A DNA stretch of 64,000 bases from Streptantibioticus ferralitis (GTDB lineage Bacteria > Actinomycetota > Actinomycetes > Streptomycetales > Streptomycetaceae). Shown piece by piece: positions 6,531 to 14,640 of this stretch (its first letter is position 1; the number at the start of each line of letters is the position of its first letter). The notes beneath the pieces are model-generated. The model searched no databases. It saw only the letters and a program-made list of their open reading frames with translations, and had not been told where the DNA came from. The translations under genes and the position numbers were made by a program. The stretch spans positions 1-64,000 of the forward strand of contig NZ_JARHTQ010000035.1 in the NCBI RefSeq assembly GCF_029223525.1. The letters are read 5' to 3'.

Positions 6531-8350
6531 TGGCCCGGCCCGCGGCCGATCAGGCGGCCGCGCTGCTGCTGCGGCCCCAACTGCGCCCGGGCAGACTGAC
6601 GGATATTCCCGACTCCAAAGTCGGGCAGCTGCTGGCGATCCTGGACCGCTCTGGTCTGCCCCAGCAACTGGAGGAGATACTCAAGGGCCGCCCCGGACCG
6701 CCCGGAGTGCGGCCACGCACGGTACTGGCCGGGCTGATGCTGGCCGCCTATTACACCAACCGGGCCACCATCGCCGACGCATGGCGGATCCTGCACTTCC
6801 GCCTGCAGCCCGCGGCTCGCGCCTGGCTGAACATTCCCCAGGACCGCCCTGCCACTGCCCGCGAGCGCATCGCGGCCAGCCGCCGTCTCTACCGGGGGAT
6901 GAACCGCATCACCACCGCGTTGGACCCGGCCCGCTGTGACCGGCGCCGCCGACTGCCCCAAGCGGACGCCGACGCCTTCGCGGCGCTCTGGGAAGAGCCC
7001 ACCGGACGCCAGGCCAGGGCCCGCCTGCAGCAGATGGCCAACCAGCTCGTTCTCGTTCCGGTCCAACTCGCCAAGCAACGTGGGTACTTGCACCGCTGGC
7101 GCGGTGATGTGGGCGTGGACACGACCTCCATCCCGGTCCTGGCCGACCCTGACAGCGAACGCTCCGGCACCGCCTCGGTCGAGATCACCGCAGGCTGGCA
7201 CTTCAGTGGCGGGGCCGACGAAGGCATCTTCGGCTACAGCGCCACCCTCCTGGTCGCTGCCCACGCCCGCCGGCACAGTAACGAGGAGAAGCCGAAGCAG
7301 CCGACGCCCTATCCACAACTGTGTCTCGGCCTGGTGCTGGACACCCCCGGCTTCCGAACCGGCCCCAACGCGATCACCGTGCTGACCCAACTCGCCGAAC
7401 TCCAAACACCCGTGGGTACCTGCGCAGCCGACCGCGCATACACGGGGTGCGCCCCGGCAAACTTCCAGATCCCCATCCGCCGTCTCGGCTACCAGCTGGC
7501 CCTGGACTACAAGGTCGAAGACCGCGGCATCCAGGGCAGTTGGAAGGGCGCGTTGCTGGTCGACGGCTCTCTGGCCTGCCCCCACATGCCCATCGCCCTG
7601 GCCACCGCCACCCGGGACGCGGACGACAAAACCGTACGCCTGCGCAGCGATGAGTTGAAGGAAGCGATCGCGCAACGGCAGCCCCACTTCCTGAAGCTCA
7701 AGGAAGGCGCCGACGCCCGCGGCACCGTCCGCCTGCAGTGTCCGGCCACCGGGCCGTCGCCATCGGTGAACTGCGCCCGCCGGGACCGACTCCGCCCCAA
7801 CCGGCCGCGCCATGGCGGACCGCCCCCAACCGTTATCACACTGGCCGATGCCCGGGCCCGCGCCAGCCATCCCGCCGCACGGCCCACGGTCCAACTGCCA
7901 GACACCGAATGGGCCGACCCACCACCCAAGGACGAACTGCCCGAGGTCTGCGGAAAATCCGCCATCAGCGTCCCCGCCGACGCCGCCGGTGACCTCAAGA
8001 CCGCGAAATTCCGGCAGGACACCCACTACCTCGGAGCCGCCTGGGACCGCACCTACAAGCCCATCCGCTCCCACAACGAGGGCATCAACGGCCGCCTCAA
8101 GAACGGCAATATCGACATCGGGAACCCGAAACACCGGCCCGCCCCCGGCCAGGTCACCCAGACCCTCCTGATCGCCATCATGGTCACCATCGGGAACCTG
8201 GACATCCTGGAGACCTGGCTCGACCAACGCACGGGAGCCCCGCTCCGCGACAACGCGTTTGACGCCGATGCCGAGTTCGAGTCCGTACCAAGCCCAACAA
8301 AGGACGACCCGCCGGAAACCACCGGCCGACCACCGCCAGTCACCGAGTAG
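6530..8350 (+). CDS. DDE-transposase-like protein coupled to the recombinase-like gene
   Basis: 606 residues. Candidate catalytic residues are spaced as in RNase H-fold transposases: Asp in VGVDTTSIPV (about residue 203), Asp in CAADRAYTG (about 302) and Glu in SHNEGINGRLKNG (about 517). The N-terminal 150 residues look like the helical DNA-binding part of IS4/IS1182-type transposases (GVRPRTVLAGLMLAAYY). Long basic insertions separate the second Asp from the Glu. The start codon overlaps the stop of the upstream recombinase-like gene. No terminal inverted repeats hugging this gene are visible, so it may not be a conventional insertion sequence. A family search would decide whether it mobilises the island or acts on other DNA. 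Confidence 0.7.
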   Translation: MARPAADQAAALLLRPQLRPGRLTDIPDSKVGQLLAILDRSGLPQQLEEILKGRPGPPGVRPRTVLAGLMLAAYYTNRATIADAWRILHFRLQPAARAWLNIPQDRPATARERIAASRRLYRGMNRITTALDPARCDRRRRLPQADADAFAALWEEPTGRQARARLQQMANQLVLVPVQLAKQRGYLHRWRGDVGVDTTSIPVLADPDSERSGTASVEITAGWHFSGGADEGIFGYSATLLVAAHARRHSNEEKPKQPTPYPQLCLGLVLDTPGFRTGPNAITVLTQLAELQTPVGTCAADRAYTGCAPANFQIPIRRLGYQLALDYKVEDRGIQGSWKGALLVDGSLACPHMPIALATATRDADDKTVRLRSDELKEAIAQRQPHFLKLKEGADARGTVRLQCPATGPSPSVNCARRDRLRPNRPRHGGPPPTVITLADARARASHPAARPTVQLPDTEWADPPPKDELPEVCGKSAISVPADAAGDLKTAKFRQDTHYLGAAWDRTYKPIRSHNEGINGRLKNGNIDIGNPKHRPAPGQVTQTLLIAIMVTIGNLDILETWLDQRTGAPLRDNAFDADAEFESVPSPTKDDPPETTGRPPPVTE

Positions 8351-8507
8351 CCGGACCGAACCACAGCCACACAGCAACGAACTCAGCCCCGGGCTCCCGG
8401 GGCCGGTCACCATGCCCGCACGACACGAAAACGGCAGCCCCGCGCGCATCCAGCCCCAACACGCCGCCATCGCCGCCCCGAACAGGCATCGAACGGACCC
8501 CAGAAAC

Positions 8508-8589
8508 AACGAAATCCCGTCCGATCGAAACGATCAGACGGGATTTCGTGAACCCTTCTTGAGCTAACTCAAGAACGGCCCTGTTGTGG
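8508..8589. repeat. Right copy of the tRNA-Ala terminator-region repeat
   Basis: Aligned with 3266-3351. It includes the hairpin 8512-8546 and runs to TGTTGTGG, whose last three bases are the 3' end of tRNA-Ala. Together with the left copy it brackets about 5.2 kb of accessory DNA. Confidence 0.6.
8512..8546. terminator. tRNA-Ala terminator hairpin
   Basis: AAATCCCGTCCGATCG (8512-8527), loop AAA, then the arm 8531-8546, pairing 15 of 16 bases. It is downstream of the minus-strand tRNA gene and also downstream of the plus-strand DDE-like gene, so it can serve both. Confidence 0.8.
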
Positions 8590-8660
8590 ACCTGAGGGGA
8601 TTCGAACCCCTGACCCCCTCGATGCGAACGAGGTGCGCTACCGGACTGCGCCACAGGCCC
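8587..8660 (-). tRNA. tRNA-Ala (anticodon CGC)
   Basis: 74 bases on the minus strand. The acceptor stem GGGCCTG pairs with CAGGTCC (one G-U pair). The anticodon stem CCTCG/CGAGG encloses loop TTCGCAT, giving anticodon CGC (reads GCG, alanine). The T arm has the standard GGTTCGAATCC. CCA is not encoded. The gene sits at the right edge of the 3.3-8.6 kb island. Confidence 0.95.
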
Positions 8661-8700
8661 TTGCAACGAGGAAAACTTTAGCATCCCCCCGCGGGTGCTC

Positions 8701-8739
8701 GCGCCCGCCCCTGGTTCCGCTGAGGTGGGGGGCGGGCGC
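8701..8739. terminator. Hairpin downstream of sepX
   Basis: GCGCCCGCCCC (8701-8711) pairs perfectly with 8729-8739 around a 17-base loop. It lies 12 bases past the stop codon of the minus-strand sepX and insulates it from the tRNA gene. Confidence 0.6.
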
Positions 8740-8750
8740 GGACGTGCTGG

Positions 8751-9785
8751 TCACTCGTTGGCGGCGCGGGGGCGGTCCAGGCCGGTGTGGTCCCCAGGGG
8801 CGCCGGGGGCGTACTGGTCGAAGAGCGGGGTGCGATCGCGGTCGCGGGGACGGCGGGGTTGGGGGCGCGGGTGGTCGGGGTCGGCTGCGGTGCCGGAGCG
8901 GGCGGAGCTCCAGGTGTCAGGGGCGCCGAGGTCGACGCTGCCGGTGCTGCGGGGGGCGACCGGGGCCGTGACGTACGTCGGCAGCGGCACCGGGACCGGC
9001 TCCCATCCGTCGTCGGCGGTGGCCTGGTCGTGCTGCTGGTCGACCCACTCGGCGTGGTCCGTCTGCTCGACCAGCGCACGGCGGTCGGCGGTACACGGTG
9101 AAGGCTCCGGGGCGGCGGGCTCCGAAGCCGCCGCCCCCGCCGACTCAAGGCGGGGCCGCTCGCGCGGGCGCTCCCTCAGCCGTCGGGCCGCCTCGGCCGC
9201 GCGTCGCTGGTCCATGGTGAACTCGAACCGGCGGCGCTCCGCCCTGCGCAGGTGCGCGATGTAGAGCGTGAGCAGTACTCCGGGCGCTGCCGGGGCCCAC
9301 AGGTACTCGAGACCGCCCACGGCGGCGCCGATCGCGCCCGCCGTGAACGCCAGGAAGAGAACGATGGTGGTGCGACGGCGACGGGCCAGGACCTTGGCCC
9401 GGCCGTTCGACGCCAGCCGTGCCCGCTGGGCCGACGCGGCCTGCTGCGGCTCGGCGTGCCCGGGGTGTCCGCCGCGCTCAGCGGTGAGCTCGACCGGTTG
9501 CACCTCGGTGGCGGGTAGCGCCAGGGACCGCACGTCCACCGGCCGGTCGGCCGTATCGGGTGCGGGTTCCGGGGCGGGGCCCTCGGCCCTGGGATCGCCG
9601 CCCTCGCGTGCCTTGGCGTACCGGCGCTCCATGCCCGCGCGTCCGGACAGCAGCCGGATGGCGGTGCTGAAGCGTTCCGTCGGACGCGCCTCGTTCAGCT
9701 CGTCCTGCCTACGGAGCCACATCGGCACCAAGTAGGCAGCCCAGGCCCCGACAATGGCTGCGTAGATGAGGCCGCTGCTGCTCAC
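8751..9785 (-). CDS. sepX: Divisome-associated membrane protein SepX/GlpR
   Basis: About 344 residues from the GTG at 9785 (SSSGLIYAAIVGAWAAYLVP), the start typical of the family; the open frame extends further but without support. An N-terminal membrane helix (residues 4-20) is followed by RRQDELNEARPTERFSTAIR, which is strongly conserved in streptomycete SepX and corynebacterial GlpR. A second hydrophobic pair lies near the middle (TIVLFLAFTAGAIGAAVGGL), and a long charged, proline-rich cytoplasmic tail follows. Family members bind the gephyrin-like Glp and stabilise FtsZ rings. The location downstream of glp, moaC, mog and an acetyltransferase gene is the conserved order. Confidence 0.85.
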   Translation of the reverse strand: MSSSGLIYAAIVGAWAAYLVPMWLRRQDELNEARPTERFSTAIRLLSGRAGMERRYAKAREGGDPRAEGPAPEPAPDTADRPVDVRSLALPATEVQPVELTAERGGHPGHAEPQQAASAQRARLASNGRAKVLARRRRTTIVLFLAFTAGAIGAAVGGLEYLWAPAAPGVLLTLYIAHLRRAERRRFEFTMDQRRAAEAARRLRERPRERPRLESAGAAASEPAAPEPSPCTADRRALVEQTDHAEWVDQQHDQATADDGWEPVPVPLPTYVTAPVAPRSTGSVDLGAPDTWSSARSGTAADPDHPRPQPRRPRDRDRTPLFDQYAPGAPGDHTGLDRPRAANE

Positions 9786-9936
9786 GCCCAACACGGTAGG
9801 GGCCCCAGCGACGACCCAACAGCAATTCGGCGCGGTGTGTCGCACGATCTGGCTGATATGCCGAACTTTTTTTGTGATTGTTGGGTTGGTTCAGCGACGA
9901 ATACGGTCATTCAGCGGCCAATTTCGAACAGGTATT

Positions 9937-10530
9937 TTATTTGTGAGGTGCTCCGGGACGCGCCCGGTGCCAGCGGACCAACATGCCCTCGGGCACCTCA
10001 TCGGCGGTGAGCGCGTAGACCAGATGGTCGCGCCACGCCCCGTCGATGTGCAGATAACGCGGCCGCAGGCCTTCTTCCCGGAAGCCGAGCTTTTCCACCA
10101 CTCGGCGGCTCGGCCCGTTCTCCGGGCGGATGCACACCTCGATGCGGTGCAACCCCACGGAGCGGAAACAGTGGTCGACGGCGAGCGCGACGGCGGTTGG
10201 AATGACACCGCGCCCGGCCACCGCCTCATCCACCCAGTAGCCGATGTGCGCCGAGCACATCGACCCCCAGGTGATGCCCGCGATCGTCAACTGCCCGACC
10301 AGGCGCCCCTGGTACTCGACGACGAACGGCAGCATCCGCCCGGCGTGCGCCTCCGAACGCAGATGGCGCACCATCTGCCGGTACGTGGGCCGGTGGGCGA
10401 TATGACCGGGCGGCGCGGGCGGCATGGTGGCCTCCCAGGGGCGCAGCCAGTCGCGGTTGCGGCGGTTGACCTCACGCCAGGCGCGCTGGTCGCGCATCCT
10501 TATCGGGCGGAGCGTCACATCGCCGTCCAC
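9937..10530 (-). CDS. GNAT-family N-acetyltransferase (RimJ/RimL-like)
   Basis: 197 residues from the GTG at 10530; an upstream non-ATG start is possible because the frame is open into the end of mog. Acetyl-CoA-binding fold: IGYWVDEAVAGRGVIPTAVA contains the variant of the Q/RxxGxG/A loop, and CIRPENGPSRRVVEKLGF is the C-terminal signature shared with ribosomal-protein acetyltransferases. The N-terminus (LRPIRMRDQRAWREVNRRNR) is typical of the streptomycete gene between mog and sepX. The true substrate is unknown; RimJ-type N-terminal acetylation is an inference from family. Confidence 0.85.
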   Translation of the reverse strand: MDGDVTLRPIRMRDQRAWREVNRRNRDWLRPWEATMPPAPPGHIAHRPTYRQMVRHLRSEAHAGRMLPFVVEYQGRLVGQLTIAGITWGSMCSAHIGYWVDEAVAGRGVIPTAVALAVDHCFRSVGLHRIEVCIRPENGPSRRVVEKLGFREEGLRPRYLHIDGAWRDHLVYALTADEVPEGMLVRWHRARPGAPHK

Positions 10531-10553
10531 CAGTTCGGTGACCCAGGGTCCGT

Positions 10554-11093
10554 TCAGCTCGGTCTCCGGTCGGTACGGGGGTGGTCGCCGCCGCGGATCT
10601 GGTCGACGGCGTGGGCCAGGAGCGGAGCGAGGACGGCCAGGCCGTCGCGTACGCCGCCCGTCGACCCGGGCAGGTTCACCACCAGAGTGCCTCCCGCGAC
10701 ACCGGCCAGGCCACGCGAGAGCACCGCGGTGGGGACCTTCTCGCGCCCCGCCGCTCGGATCGCCTCCGCGATACCGGGGATCTCGTACTCGATGACCCGG
10801 CGGGTGACCTCGGGCGTGCGGTCGGTGGGTGACAGGCCGGTGCCGCCGGTGGTGACGACCACGTCGTACGAGGCGGCGACCGCCGCGCGCAGCGCCTGCT
10901 CGACCGGATCGCCGTCCGGCACCACCCGCGGTCCGTCCACCTCGAACCCGAGGTCCGTCAGGGCGGCGACGATCAACGGCCCGCCGCGGTCCTCGTAGAC
11001 CCCGGCGGAAGCACGGTTGGAGGCGGTCACGGCGAGCGCACGGAAGGGCTGCCGCCCCGCCGCCCCGCCGGAAGGGCCCTCGTGGCCGCTCAC
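10554..11093 (-). CDS. mog: MogA/MoaB-family molybdenum cofactor protein
   Basis: 179 residues from the GTG at 11093, which overlaps the moaC stop codon (GTGA). The protein has the MoCF_biosynth fold: VVTTGGTGLSPTDRTPE is the molybdopterin-binding TGGTG motif, and LVVNLPGSTGGVRDGL is the second conserved block. Such enzymes adenylylate molybdopterin before molybdenum insertion. It lies in a coupled operon with moaC and the MoeA-like glp, so the cluster provides several late steps of cofactor assembly. Confidence 0.9.
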   Translation of the reverse strand: MSGHEGPSGGAAGRQPFRALAVTASNRASAGVYEDRGGPLIVAALTDLGFEVDGPRVVPDGDPVEQALRAAVAASYDVVVTTGGTGLSPTDRTPEVTRRVIEYEIPGIAEAIRAAGREKVPTAVLSRGLAGVAGGTLVVNLPGSTGGVRDGLAVLAPLLAHAVDQIRGGDHPRTDRRPS

Positions 11094-11635
11094 GACGGGT
11101 CCTCGTTGCGGGCGGAATCCCCGGCCGGGTTCCCGGCCGAGTCCGACGGGCGGGACCAGTCGCCGGACTTGCCGCCCGTCTTGGTCTCCACCCTCACATC
11201 GGTGATGACCGCGGCCTTGTCCACGGCCTTGACCATGTCGACGACGGTGAGCGCGGCGACGCTCACCGCGGTCAGCGCCTCCATCTCGACGCCCGTGCGG
11301 TCGGTGGTCTTCACCGTGGCCGAGATCTCGACCGCGTCGTCCGCTACCGCGAGATCGACCCGCACGCCCGAGACGGCGAGCGGATGGCACAGCGGGATCA
11401 GCTCCGGCGTGCGCTTGGCGCCCATGATCCCGGCGATCCGGGCGGTGGCCAGGGCGTCGCCCTTCGGCACGCCCGCACCGCGCAGCAGTTCCACGACACG
11501 GGCGGAGACCAGCACCCGCCCGGTCGCCCGGGCGCTGCGCGCGGTCACGTCCTTGCCGCTCACGTCGACCATGCGGGCCGCACCGGCCTCGTCGAGGTGC
11601 GTCAGGTGACCTTGGTGGTCAGGGGGGCTGCTCAT
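11090..11635 (-). CDS. moaC: Cyclic pyranopterin monophosphate synthase MoaC
   Basis: 181 residues from the ATG at 11635 with GGGAG 5 bases upstream. Characteristic blocks are MVDVSGKDVTAR, KRTPELIPLCHPL (active-site His) and DRTGVEMEALTAVSVA, followed by DMVKAVDK, all diagnostic of MoaC. It converts the cyclic intermediate made by MoaA to cyclic pyranopterin monophosphate. The C-terminal 25 residues are an extra acidic tail. The gene is coupled to mog by a GTGA overlap and lies 76 bases downstream of glp. Confidence 0.95.
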   Translation of the reverse strand: MSSPPDHQGHLTHLDEAGAARMVDVSGKDVTARSARATGRVLVSARVVELLRGAGVPKGDALATARIAGIMGAKRTPELIPLCHPLAVSGVRVDLAVADDAVEISATVKTTDRTGVEMEALTAVSVAALTVVDMVKAVDKAAVITDVRVETKTGGKSGDWSRPSDSAGNPAGDSARNEDPS

Positions 11636-11711
11636 GGTTCTCCCGGTCCAGTGCTCTGCCGGTCCAGTCCTACTGCCTAGTGGCAGCAACCGTACCGGCA
11701 GGCTCCGGCGG

Positions 11712-13051
11712 TCAACCGAGCAGGATCACGTCCACGTCCGCGCCCTGCGCGATCCGCGTGCTGTCCTCGGCCACCACGATCAGCGCGTTGGCGTGGGCGA
11801 GCGCCTTGACCAGGTGCGAGCCGGATCCGCCGACCGGGGTCACCGTGCCGTTCTCGTACCAGCCGCGCAGGAACTGCCGTCTGCCCTTGGGCGATCCGGT
11901 GATCGCCGCGGCACAGCGCGCGGTGACCGTCTCACGGCGCACCGGCTCAAGGCCCATCAGCGCGCGGATGACCGGCCGTACGAACAGCTCGAAGGAGACG
12001 TACGAACTCACCGGGTTCCCGGGCAGGGCGAGCAGCGGGGTGCGGTCCTCGCCGATCAGGCCGAAGCCCTGCGGTTTGCCGGGCTGCATGGCGAGTTTGC
12101 GGAACTCCACGTGCTGCTCGCCCGCCAGCTCCGACAGGGTCTCCTTGACCACGTCGTACGCGCCGACGCTCACACCGCCGCTGGTGACGATGATGTCCGC
12201 GCGGACCAGCTGGTCCTCGATGGTGGCGCGGAGCGTCTCGGCGTCGTCCGCGACCGCGCCGACCCGGTAGGCGATGGCACCCGCCTCCCGCGCGGCGGCG
12301 GCCAGCGCGTAGCTGTTGGAGTCGTGGATGCGGCCCGGTCCCAACTCCTCGCCGGGCGCGACGAGTTCACTGCCCGTGGACAGCACGACGACCCGCGGAC
12401 GCGGTCTGACCTTCACCTGGCCCCGTCCGATCGCGGCCAGCAGCGCGATCTGCGGCGGCCCGAGCCGGGTGCCGGCGGCGAGGGCGAGTTCGCCCGCCGG
12501 GACATCGCTGCCCCGGGCGCGGACATGGGCACCGGGTTCGACCGGCCGGTAGATCCGCACCTCGCCACTGGCGCCCGCCGGGTGCGCGCTGTGCGCCCGC
12601 ATGGTGCTGGCCGGGCCCGCACCGAGACCCGCGTCGGTCCACTCGACCGGGACGACGGCCTGCGCACCCGGCGGCAGCGGCGCGCCGGTCATGATGCGCG
12701 CGGCCTGCCCGGGACCGACCGAGGGCAGCTCGGCGTCGCCCGCCGCCACATCGCCGATCACCTTCAGGACCGCCGCGGCGTCCTCGCCGGCGTCCGCGAC
12801 ATCGGCCACCCGGACCGCGTAGCCGTCCATCGAGCTGTTGTCGAACGGCGGCAGCGCCACCGGGACCGTGACGTCCTCGACCAGTACGCACCCCTGGGCG
12901 TCGAGGAGTTGCAGCTCGATGGGTTCCAGCGGGGTCAGCTGCCGCAGGATGTCGTCAAGGTGGTCGTCCACCGACCACAGACGGTCCGCCCCGCCCCCGT
13001 CCGCCGGCCCCCGCCCGGAAGCGGGGTGCTCGGCGGACCTCTCCGGACTGC

Positions 13052-13055
<4 letters not shown>
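11712..13055 (-). CDS. glp: Gephyrin-like molybdotransferase Glp (MoeA family)
   Basis: 447 residues, GTG start at 13055 with GGAGGA 10 bases upstream, inside the galU stop (GTGA overlap). MoeA domains occur in order: domains I/II with PPFDNSSMDGYAV near residue 70, then the MoCF domain with STGSELV, VTSGGVSVGAYD and LPGNPVSSYVSFE, and a beta-sheet C-terminal domain. MoeA proteins insert molybdate into molybdopterin. In actinobacteria this galU/sepX-linked copy doubles as the cell-division partner of SepX/GlpR, and the conserved neighbourhood here supports that assignment over a purely metabolic MoeA. Confidence 0.9.
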
Positions 13056-13960
<905 letters not shown>

Positions 13961-14040
13961 GTTCCGCACGATAACCGCTATGCGTGACATAGAAATGTGA
14001 TCCGCGTGTGAATCGCGGACAGTGATCTCCAGGGGATGCA

Positions 14041-14640
14041 ATGACCGGTACCGGGCGGGACGGCGGCGGCAAGGGCACACTGCGCGCCGAGCTGCTGCGC
14101 GCACGCCGCGCCATGACCGTCCAGGAGCGGTCGGCGGCGGCCCGCGCGCTTGCCGAGCGGGCGCTTGAGCTACCGGAGTTGGCGGCGGCGGGCACGGTCG
14201 CCGCCTATGTGTCGGTGGGCGGCGAGCCCGGCACCCGCGAGCTGCTCGACGTCCTGCGCGGGCGCGGCGTCCGGGTGCTGCTGCCGGTGCTGCGACCGGA
14301 CAACGATCTCGACTGGGCCGTTTACGAGGGCCCGGACTCGCTGGTCCGGGCCGGGCGCGGCCTGCTGGAGCCGGACGGCCCCCGTCTGGGGCGCGACGCG
14401 GTGCTGGCCGCGGACACCGTGCTGCTCCCGGGCCTGGCGGTGGACGTGGACGGGGTGCGGCTGGGCCGCGGCGGCGGGTCGTACGACCGGGTGCTGGCCC
14501 GGCTGGCGCGGGCCGGAGCGTACCCGGCGCTGGTGGTGCTGCTCTACGCGGCCGAGGTGGTCGCCCGGGTCCCGAGGGAACCGCACGACCACCCCGTGCA
14601 CGCGGTGATCACTCCGGACGGCGTCCGGCGCTTCGGCTAG
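14041..14640 (+). CDS. 5-formyltetrahydrofolate cyclo-ligase
   Basis: 199 residues. ATP-grasp-unrelated cyclo-ligase fold with LRAELLRARRAM at the N-terminus, VLLPVLRPDNDLDWAVY in the middle and the diagnostic LGRGGGSYDRVLARL near residue 145. The enzyme converts 5-formyl-THF to 5,10-methenyl-THF. It is divergent from galU, as in other streptomycetes. Its TAG stop shares a CTAG with the stop of the convergent penicillin-acylase family gene, leaving no room for a terminator between them. Confidence 0.92.
   Translation: MTGTGRDGGGKGTLRAELLRARRAMTVQERSAAARALAERALELPELAAAGTVAAYVSVGGEPGTRELLDVLRGRGVRVLLPVLRPDNDLDWAVYEGPDSLVRAGRGLLEPDGPRLGRDAVLAADTVLLPGLAVDVDGVRLGRGGGSYDRVLARLARAGAYPALVVLLYAAEVVARVPREPHDHPVHAVITPDGVRRFG

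Noticed and set aside
6461-8509. 682-codon minus-strand ORF opposite the DDE-like gene
   Set aside because: Glycine/valine-rich shadow typical of GC-rich antisense frames. The plus strand has coupled start, motifs and codon pattern.
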